Assembly: GCA_015852425.1 (NCBI GenBank)
Contig: JAAAIG010000418.1
Span: forward strand, 4,497 to 32,224
Source: Gryganskiella cystojenkinii
Lineage: Eukaryota; Mortierellomycota; Mortierellomycetes; Mortierellales; Mortierellaceae
Direction: 5' to 3'
DNA length: 27,728 nucleotides
Of this stretch, positions 1 through 11,720 are shown in pieces (the stretch's first letter is position 1; the number at the start of each line of letters is the position of its first letter). Below the pieces are notes generated by a model that saw only the letters and a list, made by a program, of their open reading frames with translations, had not been told where the DNA came from and searched no databases. A program made the position numbers and the translations under genes.

Positions 1-1330
1 TTTTTTTTTTTTTTTTGCAAGAATAATGGAGCGGACTTGGCACATGAGTTCAAAGCGAACAAAGTGAGGAGGGTAGAGAAGGTTATCGAGAAAAGTGAAA
101 GAGGAATAAAGGCGTGCGGATTGGTGGGGACGAAAAGAGAGAGCGGGGTAAAAGTAGTTGATCGAGGCAACCACAGCAAAAATAAAAAGGGAGATATGAG
201 CCGACCATGGAAGAGCATTGACAAATGTGCTCTCCCACACGCCACAGATAGCATTCGAAAAGAGAGAGGGGAGATCGCTTGGGTTGGTGTTCGGTGGTCT
301 TTGGTGGAAAAGGGCACAAACATTCAAGGTTCATTTTGGTCGCAGGGCATAAGAGCGGAAAGCGAAGAAAAGAGGGTGGAAGGAACGGAAAGAATGCGGA
401 GGAAGGAACAACAATGTTCTTTTCTTGAAAGGCAGCAAAAGTTACCTTCGTTCAACGCCCTTTCTCTCTTCTCTTCTTGTCTCTCTCTTTTTCCTCTTTT
501 TTATTTTTTCTGCTCTGTCGTTCACCTTTCCCCTTTCACCTCTTGCTCGCTCACAAACACTCTCAGCATTTTTTTTTTGCATTATATAGTTCTCATTCTC
601 AACAGCAAAACCATTCTCCTTTGTTCCGTCGCTTTTATCGACCTCGAGAACGAGCAATTGCAATCGAACCTCCTGCACTCTTCTAGCTTTGTCGCTGTTG
701 TTCATTTCAATTACCCTCGGCAAACAACAGAAAAGACTGTGCACACAGCTACGTCTCTCCGTTTTGTTTCTTAATTCAAATAACAACGCGCAGCACCGTA
801 TCCTGTCTCCAGGTTATCTATCGAGTGTCTGCGAATAACTTTTTTTTTTTCCTTGAGAGGTGAGTTGCCATTGCAATGAATGGACTCCCCCATGCATTCG
901 AAGCACTTGTCCTGAACCCATTAGCTTTCTTTCATTCTTTTTCTCTCTCTCCCTCTCCCTCCCCCTCTCTCTTTGCTCCCTCCTTCCCACCTCTATCTTC
1001 CGACATGAGCGCGTTCTTTCATTGAAATGAACCTGATGACTCTTTGAATGAATGAAATTCTCATGCTTAGCCTCTAACGACCCCTTCCCGTTCGCAAACA
1101 CAAACCTTTCTTCTGATCCAACGACTCTTTTTTTTTCCACCGTTCCAACCCGACCGACTACCAAACCCTAACACGCGCATAATTCATTTCCCCAATAGAA
1201 AAAAACGTCCTAGGGGCTCTCATTTTCGACAAAACGTTCACCCCTCCTCCATCCCCGCAACGGAACCGATCAAGTTCACCACCGATATCTCTTTTTTTCT
1301 TTTCTTTTCTTTCTATCATAACCACCAACC
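1..1330 (+). promoter_or_regulatory. 5' flank and leader of the PH-domain gene
   Basis: No supportable coding gene lies here. The open frame at 37-774 has low-complexity Lys/Glu then Ser/Phe/Leu content and looks spurious. The stretch starts with a poly-T run (1-16). It carries long pyrimidine tracts at about 460-545 and 925-985, and a TATA-like TATATAG at 583-589. Pyrimidine-rich leaders also precede the other plus-strand start in this window, so this is plausibly the promoter plus 5' UTR of the gene starting at 1331. The core promoter assignment is inference. No experimental start site can be read from sequence. Confidence 0.45.
860..1198 (+). other. possible 5' UTR intron
   Basis: A strong donor (GAG then GTGAGT at 860), a branch-like CTAAC at 1168-1172, and an acceptor CCCAATAG ending at 1198 are spaced like a fungal intron. 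It would lie wholly in the leader, 132 bp before the start codon at 1331. At 339 bp it would be longer than every coding intron I find here. It rests on splice-site appearance only. Confidence 0.3.
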
Positions 1331-4300
1331 ATGGCCACTGAAGTTCAACGAGGTAAGAAAGAAAAAGAAAAAAAAGGCTCTCGTAATCATTTTCTGCACT
1401 TTCCACATTGTCTCAACTTCATTTACTCTTTTGTACTTTTTCCTCGTGTTCCTTGAACTGACGCCGTTTTCTCTCTTTTTTCCGCTCACAATTTAGAATG
1501 GCGCTCGGGAGAATTGATGGATCAAATGAATAACAACAGGATCCATCATGACGATAACAAACGATCCTCTCTCTTGCCTGCACTCCCAGTGGATGGCAAG
1601 AGAGGCGGTCATCACTCTGACTCGGATGACAAGAATGGGATCGATGCCGCGGTAGAAGGTCTTGGGATCGGGTCCCCGACCAGTTTGACTTCTTCTGGCA
1701 TCAGTTACCCTTCTCCACCACCAGCCAACCACCACCATAATGCGAGACCAAGTACGGACCCACGCCAAGCAACTTCTCCATCTCTTCAGGCCGTACTTTT
1801 CACGGAGAACCAACAACAACAGCCAAGATCGATCCAATCAACAATTGAGAGCAAAATGATGATGAGAGCCGGTGGCGCCTCCAACGGAATGATCATGCCA
1901 ACACCATTGCAGACCCAGCATCTGGGACCCAGAACCGCTGGTGGGGCTCTAAGCTCCTCTGCTTATTCGCCTTCGGCTTACTCCAGTGACTCACCCATGA
2001 GTTCACTCTCAGCCCACGCGCTTCACTCTCACCCTCCTCAACCATGGATCCAACCCTCAGCTTCGCCAAGGCACGGACCATTACTCACCCCGGGTCACTC
2101 ATCACCTTCTCTGACGCCCCTCCCAACAAATGGTCAGGTTTCTCGTCAAGGATCCTCAAACTCCCTCCCACTTCCTTCAGGGACCTGGACCCCCTCATCC
2201 CGCAAAAATTCCGTCGCTAGTTTGCAAGGAGCATCCCCTTCAGGGGGTCTTGCGCCCGCGCCAACCTCACCTGCCTTAACACCAACAATTTCTCGTGCTG
2301 GCTTCCGGGGTGCCCCACTCGGTCAGACCTCCGATACAGAGTCGGTCTTGAAGCAATTTGATGTCTATTTCGGTAAAATCTATATCAAGGGACAACTTCA
2401 AAAGAAGGCCGAGTGTGGTCTGGATGGATTCAAGATGCCTGGTCAACAATGGGCAGCCTATCGTGCTGAACTGGTCGGACGCACACTCAAAATCGTCCCC
2501 ATGAATGGTCCTAGTGGTGCCGGGGGTGTCGCAGAGGAGATGAACATGGAAGAGGCCCGAGTCGAGATGCAGGATGGTCCCAACGGAGGCACGTTCACGA
2601 TCAATTGGATGGGCGCCAACAAAGCCGTCTTTCAACCTGTTCAACAGTTGTCCCTAGGTGCGCCCGAGGTCGGTTCCACCTGTCAGGATTGGGTCTGTGC
2701 TATTCGTCTCAGTTGTTACGAATGCTCCCGTCTTCAGGAGATCTATACTTCGACCTTGTTACGTCGCCCAAAGTTCCGGGACCAGGTTGCAGCCTCGATC
2801 GAGGGTCCCATCAAACACGAGGGTATGCTTCGAGTGCGTTTCTGGGCCGGTGAGGAGTGGTTACGTCTCTGGGTCGTGATCACAGATCAACGTGGAGGTG
2901 GCGAAGAGATCAAGAAGAAGAAACAGGGCAAGATCCTTCAAGCGACCCCGATCCGTGGTCAAATTCATTTCTATGAACATCAAAAGGCCAAACGACCGTT
3001 CGTCTCCATGTACAATGTCAGTCAGGCCTATGCGGTCTGCCCAAGTCGCTCGTCCTTGAACGCCTCCAAGGATAACAAGGCCATGGACGAGGAAGGATCG
3101 TTGACCATCAAGCTGGAGGGCGATGTGGTCTTGCAACGCGAGAACCTGTCCTCGCCTCGGAAGGGGTTCTTCAATTCCCCGTCTCCACCTTCGGTGATGG
3201 CTCGTGATCTTCAAGGATTGCTCCCAACCGGCCGATCCATGTTTGCCATGTTCCAGGTCCCCAATGCAGTCGAACGGACAAAGTTCTTGCTCGGTACCAG
3301 TGAGGCCTTCAGGATCTACGGCAAACCTGGCCCTCTTCTCTTTGACTCACCTACGGATCCCGCGGCCATGAATTTTGGTTGTATGGCTTCTTCGCTCTTG
3401 CAACAGGAACTCTTGATCGGACTAGATGCCGTCTTGCACTTGCCCCAGAAGGGCGAGTCACTGGCCGATGTCAAGTTTTCTTTTGGTGAAGTCCTCCGGA
3501 AGCGTTTGATCGCTGAGAACCCTCCCTCGAATGCATCAAGTCATCAACGCCGGTTCTCAAACCAATCTGGTCAGTCGTTCAATGGAGTTCCTCCTACCGG
3601 TGCAAACGGTGTAGCCCGTCGTCAAGGCTCGATGCCGTATGATATGGCTCCACCATCGCCTATGATGGTCATGGCCATGCGCTCAAGAGCCAATTCTGGA
3701 TCCGGTTACTTGGTTCCTCAGCCATCTCCTGGCCTTCACCCTGTTGGCCACATATCCGTCTATGGCGTCCCTCTCTCGCCCTCAATGGGTCCTTATGGTG
3801 TCTCTGGTCTTTCCCCTCGTCAGGGTCCTGTTCATGGATCACCATACCATCAACACTTGCACCGGTCACCATATGCTGCATCCAACACCTCCACAGACGA
3901 GAATGATGCCAACCTGGCAACGGATGACGAGGGCGAAGACGATGAATACCCAGACAGCCCCGAGGAAGAAGAGGATCCCAATGGATTGAACGTTCAAATC
4001 GGTCATCATAATAGTGGCAGCGGTCTTCAGACTCCCTATATGCGATCCAGAGCTGGATCCTTGATGGCCCCACCTCCACCAGGATATGGTCAAGTCCGAA
4101 AGGGAAGCATTGGCGGCATGCAAAATGGTATGCCCTTGCCCAAAGGTTCTCGTCAAGGCCGTAGCGCCTCATTCACGAGCGCTTACGGCGTCCAAGTCGT
4201 TGCTCCCCAACCAGCCTCTGCAGTCTTAGAACTACCTTCGTTGAATTCATTCTCGGACGATTTCGGTATTCGACAGGATCAAAACAAAGAGAATAAGAAA

Positions 4301-4528
4301 AAGTTGACCGCAGTCGTGTACCCGACACAGATTGTCATCCCCAAGAACAAGAAGAACAAGGATTTGACTGCCGATACCGCGGCTGCGTCCTTGAATACGA
4401 TATCCGCAGGTGGATTGGCCAGTGCCTCCTCCATGGCTTCGCATTCCCCACTCTCGGCTGGTGGTGCCCCCAGTCCCTCGATCAAGGTGAATGGCAAGGA
4501 GAGTCCAGAGCATGAGGACAAGAACTAA
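1331..4528 (+). CDS. Skg3/Caf120-type double PH-domain protein
   Basis: Two exons, 1331-1352 and 1497-4528, give 1017 aa. The intron at 1353-1496 has a GTAAGA donor and an ATTTAG acceptor. The ATG at 1331 (context ACC ATGG) encodes only seven codons before the split codon, and the joined frame enters the long exon exactly in phase. Without it, the first ATG is at 1517. Residues 1-285 are a Ser/Pro/His-rich disordered tail. About 293-418 form a first PH-like domain (VYFGKIYIKGQL, then a tryptophan helix QDWVCAIRLS). About 443-613 form a second PH-like region (HEGMLRVRFWAGEEWLRLWV, then SQAYAVCPSRSSL), the sequence style of the yeast Skg3/Caf120 family. The C-terminal 400 residues are disordered, with an acidic stretch near 810-835. 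Basophilic-kinase-like sites (RKNSV, RRFSN, RKGSI) are scattered in both tails. Family members are linked to bud-site/cell-polarity and CCR4-NOT contexts in yeast; membrane phosphoinositide binding is inferred. The exact orthologue is not resolved. Confidence 0.88.
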
Positions 4529-4956
4529 GTCGATTCCGAATGGATTACCCTCCTCTCCTCACTCTCTCTCTTCCTCACATTGTATATTTTCCCTTGGATT
4601 ATCTTGTTTGATCCGTTTCTTTCTAAAGTCGATTCCATCGACAGACCCAAGGAATGAGAGAGAGGCAGAAAAAAAGCAGAGTTTTTTCTTCCCATAGCAT
4701 AAGTATGAACAAATCCTTTTAACGAACAAATTTTATGACCCTCAACCTACCTCCCCCCCCTAATGACACCCATCACTGCCTACCACAGGTTCCCTACTAC
4801 TTACACACGCATCTCGTAATTTTTGTTCTTGGATTTGTTCATAAATACAACACAATTCATCTCTGCATCTTTCATATCGCATTTCAGTCAAATAAAAATA
4901 AAAAGATGCCAAAAGGTATTCAAAATAATTATATGGTAGCTTATCATAGTTTACAT
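4529..4956. other. convergent 3' intergenic region
   Basis: This 428-bp AT-rich spacer separates two convergent genes (stop codons at 4528 on + and 4957 on -), so it should hold both 3' UTRs. It includes a C-run at 4751-4759. No conserved coding frame is visible; the 76-aa frame at 4735-4965 has no recognisable content and overlaps the end of the transporter gene. Confidence 0.7.
4891..4896 (+). terminator. candidate poly(A) signal of the PH-domain gene
   Basis: AATAAA sits 363 bp after the stop codon at 4528, inside an A-rich run. It is the only canonical plus-strand hexamer I noticed in the spacer. I saw no canonical AATAAA for the opposing transporter transcript. Confidence 0.4.
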
Positions 4957-7900
4957 CTATATTGACTTTTGGCTATGTCGCTTCTCCCACTGCGCCTTGG
5001 CAATCTTTCGAAGCGTCGCTGCGTTCTCTGGTCCAGTGCCCTCGACCATACCCTTGAGCCATCCTCCACCAATATTATCATCGTCGTCTCTCAACAGCTC
5101 CCAAGCCTCTCCAAACTCCATGACCTGACCCTGATCCAGAACCAAAATTCGATCGTAAGCCCCATCAATGACAGTATTGAGTCGATGAGCAATCGTAAAC
5201 ACAGTTGCGTCCTTGAACTCTTGATGGATCGCCTGTTGAATCATTCGGTCACTTTGAAGATCCACATTTGCGGTGGCCTCGTCCATGACAATGATCTTGG
5301 ATCGTCTCAACACTGCACGCGCAAGCGATAACAATTGACGCTCTCCAATCGAAAAGTTCTTGCCGTTATCGTCCACATTCGCGTCCAGTCCGCCCTCGAG
5401 TGATTCCACCAGTCGTTTCAGCTCGGCAGCTTCCAATGCTGCCCAAATATCTGCATCCTGATGTTGGTTTGTTGGATCCAGGTTGAAACGAAGGGTACCA
5501 CGGAAGAGGAAAGGTTCTTGAGGGATAATCGCCATCTTGGCACGGAGGTCGTGCATACCAATCTTGCTGATATCGATTCCGTCAATCGTAATACCGCCTC
5601 GGTGCGGTGGATTACCGGTCGTGGTTTCGACCAAACGGAAAATAGCACCAATCAAACTGGACTTGCCAGCACCAGTTCGACCAACTATAGCAATCTTCTC
5701 ACTGCCTCGGAAATCCAATGAGATATTCTTGAGGACTGGACCGTCGCCGCGAGGGTAGGTCAAAGACATGTCTGTGAATGTGACCTTGGCCTCCGAGGGC
5801 CAGCCATTGGGGACGACACTAGAGCCATCGGGGTTGAACAGGTGACGATCGGATTCCTCGGGTTTGACAGTCGTATACTCCATCATACGCTCGACCGAGA
5901 CCATCAGGATCGCGGCCTCGACACTCATCCGGACTGCCCACTGAAGTTCTCCAGAGAGACCGATAATCGAGGACATGGCTAGACCCGCACGCGCAGCTTG
6001 TTGAGAATCCCTGGCGGCCGTACAGGAAATTGCCGTGATACCCAAAAAGACTGCCGATACTGCATCCAGACGAAGTCCCTATAAGAAAAAAAATGCATTC
6101 GATTCATTAGGGAACTTGCACAAAAAAAGGTAGTGCGATGTCGGCATGGCGGACGAAGATAAAAGGCAAACAAAAAAAACTTACCAGCCAACGTGCCATG
6201 GCCAAGTAGAGAAAGAACGGTCGTCCGTTATCCTCTTGGGTCCTCATCTGCTCCTCCATAAATTGACGACTGACACCAAAAGCCCTCACAGAGCTCAACC
6301 CGTCTAGGGTCTCGGAAAGATGTGAATAAATCGGCGAACGGGTCTGACTGTCGATTCTCTTGACCTGACGACTCGCCTTGATATAAAGGGACCTCAGCGC
6401 CGCAAACGCTCCCAAAATAAACGGGACTGCAATAACAATCCAGGGGTTCACGATACAGACGGTGACGATGGATCCCAATAGCATAAACCCGACCTGGATG
6501 GTATCATAGAAGACCTTCGGTAACAACTCATCACAGGTCGCCATGTCCTTTGAGAATCGGTTCAAGACCCGTCCATGAGGGTTTGCATGGAAGAAATCGA
6601 GAGTGGTGCGCATCAATGACTCCATCATGGATGCAAAGATGTTTCGCGCACTCGCGGTCACGCAGTCAAAGAACAGGAACGAGCGAATGATCGTCATGAT
6701 CACTGTACCGAGAGCGTACAGCCCAAAGGTTGTAGGATAGTACGATCGTTTTTGTTCCGTTGCGTCCTTTCCCGACCATACGGTAAGAAAGAAACCGCCT
6801 CCGACCACGATAGCCTGAGCACTCGAGAGGCAGACAGCTGTTAAAATCAACTTTGGCCATGGGGATCCAATACGCAAGAAATCGACATAGGACTTCATGG
6901 TAGTCTCGCCTTCTTGAATCTCCTCGATCGTGAGATTCTTTTCCGCGACACTGGCTTCGTCATCGTTCGCATAACCTGCCTTGACGTTCATCCTCGACGA
7001 TTCTTCCTCGACTTCAGAGGTGACCGCATCGACCTTCTCATGGGTTGTGGTGTCGTCTACCACCTCAGTGGTCTCGGCCTTCTTGGAAAACTCGCGAAGA
7101 ACGTCCACAAACTTGGCTCGCATCCTGACACTTCTAGCCGAGATACCATCGTTGACGACGCTTTCGACGACAACCTCTTCCTGCATAACATCGTCAACGC
7201 GTCCGGTATGGGTGACCTGTCCTTGCTCAAAAACAATGACGTTCTCACAGTCCTTGATATATTGAAGCTGATGCGTCACTAGAACACGGGCCTTGTCCTT
7301 CAACAGTCCGTTGATACAGTTTTCAAAAAGAGCCCGACCGACCTTGGGATCGACAGCGGAAAGAGGATCGTCCAAAATATAAATGTCCGAGTCGCGATAC
7401 GCGGCTCTTGCCAGTGAGACACGGGCACGCTGACCTCCACTCAGAGTCACACCCTTCTCTCCAATAAGCGTGGCATCGCCTTGGGGGAAGAGAGTCAGGT
7501 CCCGAGTCAGTTCACAGGCCTTGATGACCCTGTCGTATCGGTCTTGATCAAACATGGATCCAAACAAGATGTTGGTTCGGATCGACCCTGCAAAGATCCA
7601 TGGCGATTGGGCTGAGTAGGACATGGCCAAAGGTTGTAAGTTTCTAGACCCAGAGAGTTGGCGGTTAGCCTGAACCATAGACCCAGAGACAATTGGCAAC
7701 TCCTTCAAGAGTGCCATGCAGAAACTCGACTTTCCGGAACCGACCGGTCCGACAATCGCCAGTAACTCATCTTTTCGCAGAGTCATGGTGACGTTCTTGA
7801 GGATAGCCTTCTTGGGTGAGCTCCGCGTATTGGAGTCATTGTTTTCAACGGCAGCAGTGTCCACTGGAGAGGAACTCCTCCTTTGATTGTTCTTCTCTTT

Positions 7901-9707
7901 AGATGTCACCCTCGTCTGCTTTTGCCTTTCCTTGCTACACATCTCCAAGATCTCGTTATCTTCCTCGATCGCGATTGTCCACGAGAACGACGCGTCCTTC
8001 ATCTCGACCAAGACGTCCGGTATCTCATAATCCTGACGGCTGTCAACAGCTTTGGCCTTCGATGTCTTGATTTGCTCCAGTTCCAGGGTCAACTGCGAAT
8101 CGTCCCGATGATCCTTCATCATGTCTGATAGTGGGAATGGACTTTTCGGCTCATCTTCAATACTCTTGAGCTCCGGTAGCAACAGGAAGTCGACGATCCG
8201 CTTTGTCGAGACTCGAACTTCGGCAAGCGTCTCCAGGGCCTGTGGGAGGTACAATGTCATAGTCTGCCTCAAGACATTAAACAACGTCAAAGAGACAAAG
8301 ACCTTGTCGGGTGTCAGGGTCTTGCCCTGCAGCCAATACGTCACAAACATGAAAACAGCAATCACAGACTGGAAAAAGGCCCAGATCGACAAGTTCATGG
8401 CTCGCATCGAGTTTGCCGTCCAGATATGCCGAACCTCGATAGATCGTAACATCATGACTTTTTCCTGAAACGGTACTTCCCAGGCACAGAGCTTGACGAG
8501 CTCGATTCCTGAAAAGACATCGGACAGGGTTCGGATCCTTTCATCACGGGCCTCGACGGTTTTGGCCCGCACTCTTGCGAATCGTCGCGAGAAGAAGGCC
8601 TGAATCGGCATGAGAATACCAAAAGCCAAGAGTCCGGCGAAACAAGCCTCTTCCAGCTCCCTCCAGAGAAAGTACATGATCACGATCGCCTCCAAAGGCC
8701 CAAGCACGATGAACATGACTACGACTGAACAGTTTTCGAACGGTTGAACATCTGTTAAGAGAAGTGAAAAACAGGTTAGAGCTCGTTAAAATTATATCGG
8801 CCGAGGTCGAACACACAACGCATAATATCCAACTTGAAAATTGGACCAGAGCTTTAATCATGGGTTATAGATTTCGTTACCATTCGAAATCATGTTGACG
8901 ACCGTTCCTGTGGAGATGGAGCTGGAGGTGGAAAGCGTGAGGCATTTGCGGTACATGAGCGAAATCAAACTCTGTCGAGTCCAGGTTCCGATTCGGAGGG
9001 TATGGAAGTAGTTATGATGATGGATCAGACCATGAAAGAGCGTGAGCAAAAAGAGTCCGACTGCATAGCCCATTCCTTGGTTCATTGTCATCGAAGGTGT
9101 ATCAAAGAATCGAATGACATATCTAGAGCGAAGAGTGTCAGTAAAGTAGAGAGGTAAATGTGAGTATGCTGTTTCCTAATCGGTCAAAAACTGGCATGCT
9201 GCGCATTGTTTACCCAAGAAGGACTGCTTCACTGATCTTGAAGACACTCTCTGTGACTCCAACGAAAGTGGGTACACAAAAGTAAAGACCAAAGCATCGC
9301 CATAGGACCTTGTAGAGATTCGGTCGCTTCATCTTTTGACCTCGAGTCTCAGCCTGAGCCCTCTTTTGTTCGACCTCTGCGGTCCATTCCTTGAACATCA
9401 AGTCCGACAGTCGCTCGATCCGATCGTTCTCGGAGAGTCGTTGAAGGTCATCTTCTTTCAATATATGTGTCTATGAGAGGGCGGATCGAAGGTCCAGTGA
9501 TAACAAAAAAAGTCGTTAGTTGCAGGCACAGCACAGTATCAGGAACCGAGATGTAAGGTCGCTTAAGGAAGAATAAGAGAGAGGAGAAGGTCCAAGAGGC
9601 TGCTGTACCTTTCCGTAAAGAATGAGAGGTTGAATCCACTGGAAGGTGATATAAGAAAGGATGCCGGCTTGCGCAATGGCTGCTGGGGGGTGCTTTGTGT
9701 CTCTCAT
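4957..9707 (-). CDS. ABCC-family full-size ABC exporter (Yor1/MRP-like, no TMD0)
   Basis: Five exons on the minus strand (9707-9609, 9470-9214, 9122-8881, 8751-6185, 6078-4957) give 1428 aa. The introns are 138, 91, 129 and 106 bp, all GT...AG and in phase. The ATG at 9707 is followed by ILSYITFQWIQPLILYGK, the usual ABCC entry into TMD1, so there is no N-terminal TMD0. NBD1 has Walker A GPVGSGKSS near residue 534, signature LSGGQRARVSLARA near 636 and Walker B IYILDDPLSAVD near 656. Its catalytic Glu is replaced by Asp, as is common in ABCC NBD1. NBD2 has Walker A GRTGAGKSS near 1188, a degenerate signature FSIGERQLLSLARA near 1297, Walker B IIVMDEATANVD with the Glu retained near 1317, and the switch His in FTIAHRLNTV. 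About a dozen hydrophobic segments are visible across the two TMDs. A charged insert of about 45 residues sits early in NBD1, and an acidic linker joins NBD1 to TMD2. It probably exports organic anions or drug conjugates at the plasma or vacuolar membrane; the substrate cannot be read from sequence. Confidence 0.95.
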
Positions 9708-10449
9708 TGATATTACAGAGGAACGGGAATAGTGACGGTTGACATGGGAGTGTAAGTGTTGGGTATATGAGTGTGAAGAGTAAAAGAGAAGAAAGACTTG
9801 AAGATTAAACCCGATTCGCTTTCTTGTCTGAAAAACGCAAAAAGGCATACAAGTCGAGCAAAGTCCAACCCCTCCAGAGTGGTTTCACACCTCAAAATTT
9901 TTCTGAATATTGCACCCGGCAAAAAAGAGATCTGCCGTCGCCTTAGACTTTTTTTTCTTGACATGCCAAAGCATGTTTTTCTCGGGATATGGCTCCAACG
10001 GGTCCAGTCCACAGCGGAGGCACAATGGAAGTATTATTATTACTAGTCCTTCCTACATATCGCTTTCAAACGATATCCTGGTATTTAGCACTTCCTTTTT
10101 TGGTGGAGTTACGAACAAAAATTTTGTAGCCAGACCAGCTTTCCTTTTCCGGGGCCAACGATCAACTACTATAGAGGAGGTTGCGTTCGGTCTTTAACCC
10201 TGGACGCACGCGGCAAATTTTTCTATTTTTTTAAAATATCCCTGTTGCTCGTCGCTTATGCTTGCGAGAGTCAAGAGAGTAATGTCGATCGATCGAGAAG
10301 AACATTAGCTTTCTTGCTATAGTATTTACGGGTACGTTCAGTTAGAAATAACTATCTCATCCATCTCTGTTATTAAAAACGTTGTACCATGCGCCAACGG
10401 TCTTTCAAAAGAAAACAAGAAACGAAACAGCTGCCTGAGGATAAAGGTT
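9708..10449. promoter_or_regulatory. upstream region of the ABC transporter gene
   Basis: This lies between the transporter start (9707, minus strand) and the retroelement relic. It should contain the transporter promoter and 5' UTR. A minus-strand frame runs upstream of 9707 to 9848 in phase with the gene. Its residues (Phe/Ser/His-rich) do not look like transporter sequence, so I treat them as leader. Nothing else is supportable here. Confidence 0.5.
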
Positions 10450-11300
10450 TGATAGCTTTGAATAAATAGCCTTTGTCAACGACAATGGTGTGTTACGATA
10501 TATTTATTAGAAGAACATGACGACCATGTCAGAAAGATCCTCAAAAAAGCTAGGGGTACTAGTCCTACACTTGAATAATGCGCGTTTGATCTAGAAGAAG
10601 TCGACTTCATTGGCATTGTCATTTAGGTTTACGGCATCTCCATGGACCCCGCCAAGGTCGCCGTTATTAAGGAATGGTCTACTCCAAGTTTGCCTTCGAC
10701 ACTCATCTTCCTTTGTTAACCTCTACCGCCGGATGTGTTCGATCAACTCAAGCAAATTGCTCCATGCCAAGATGAATTACCAGATCTACGATAAAGAACT
10801 ACTAGTTATAGAGTGTACTCAAGCATTGGCGACATTACCTCGAGTTTTGTCCTCCGGTAGTCGAGGTACTCATTGACCACCACAACTTGGAATACTTCAC
10901 CACTTCTCGACACCTCAGTCGACGCCAAGTCCGCTCGTCCGAAATCCTCTCTGACTACAACCTCGTTATCAAGTACCGCCCTGGATCCCTCAACAACGCA
11001 GCTGATAGTGGGGATACAGCCCGTCTTGACAAAGCCGAGATGACCTTGTTCCCGCCAATCCAATTTCTGAGTCCTATCGCGTCTTACCTCTCTTGGCTAA
11101 GAACCAAGATATACAAAATAAAATCCGACAACCTATCCCAAGCTTCCCTTATGGTCCAAGCTTTCAACCCCGAAACACCATACTCTGTCCAAGACGACCT
11201 TTTCCTCCACGGTGGTCTGGTCTGCGTCCCTGACAACCAAGACCTCAAGAAATTGAACGCCACGACTGACCCCTGGCTGGCCATTTTGACGGTATGTCCG
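10450..11300 (+). pseudogene. RT/RNase H (pol) fragment with frameshifts
   Basis: Hallmark strings fall in different frames. EEHDDHVRKIL (10510-10542) and GISMDPAKVAVIKEWSTP (about 10630-10685) belong to the RT thumb, with in-frame stops between them. NYQIYDKELLVIE (from 10775) starts RNase H. A frameshift near 10815 moves the reading into LKHWRHYLE, then DHHNLEYFTTS and DYNLVIKYRPGSLNNAAD (to about 11010), which is typical Ty3/gypsy RNase H. GGLVCVP (about 11210-11231) resembles the stretch just before the integrase zinc-binding domain. The catalytic RT YxDD segment is not recognisable. This cannot encode a working polyprotein. Confidence 0.8.
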
Positions 11301-11410
11301 AGCGAACATAGGAACCTGCCCAGAATTCAAAGAATGCTCCTGATCTCGTTGCCAAGTACCATGAAGCCAACCCCACTGAACCTGCTCTCTAGCTTCGCAG
11401 AGTTCAGTCC

Positions 11411-11423
11411 TAGAGGGGAGGAT
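11411..11423 (+). other. candidate polypurine tract
   Basis: AGAGGGGAGGAT lies directly against the proposed start of the 3' LTR. Plus-strand priming tracts of LTR retrotransposons sit at exactly this place, so the tract and the LTR start support each other. Confidence 0.5.
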
Positions 11424-11720
11424 TGTCGCATCCACGACCCTTCATTGCGACTATCAGTCACGCCCCTGTGCCACCATGGCTATTCTTGGTTCACGTCAGC
11501 TTCACAACACGCCCGACGAAATCGATGCAGGGAGGAGAGAAAGAGCCAACATCGAAGTATCAAAAGCAACCTTGTTTTGAACGCCTGGCTTCCGCAAGTC
11601 TGTTATCTCACATCCATCTTGTCCTAACATGCCCTAGAATTCTTCCTCGGCTCCCTTGAAAGCAGATATCAACTATTTACTAAAATGTGCCATTAGGAAA
11701 ACCGAGAGGGGGGTGATACA
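11424..11720 (+). repeat. probable 3' LTR (about 297 bp)
   Basis: The segment starts TGTCGCATCC just after a polypurine tract and can be closed at GTGATACA, giving TGT...ACA termini. The other LTR copy is not in the window, so the right edge is a guess from the terminal inverted bases alone. No target-site duplication can be tested. Confidence 0.45.

Larger units (their letters stand above)
10450..11720 (+). mobile_element. decayed Ty3/gypsy-type LTR retrotransposon, 3' part
   Basis: Plus-strand remnants occur in element order: RT end, RNase H, a short piece from the region before the integrase, a purine-rich tract and a probable 3' LTR. The frames are interrupted by stops and shifts throughout, and most of the integrase is missing. 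No matching 5' LTR, primer-binding site or protease is visible upstream, so this is a truncated, inactive copy. It is a fungal transposon type. The left boundary is approximate, set by a weak match at a FVND-like string near 10456. Confidence 0.75.

Noticed and set aside
37..774. 245-aa plus-strand frame at the left edge
   Set aside because: Lys/Arg/Glu-rich then Ser/Phe/Leu-rich from purine and pyrimidine tracts; no motif, and it lies in the leader of the next gene.
9713..10012. Minus-strand frames upstream of the ABC transporter start
   Set aside because: No transporter-like sequence. The ATG at 9707 is followed directly by the conserved ABCC entry segment.
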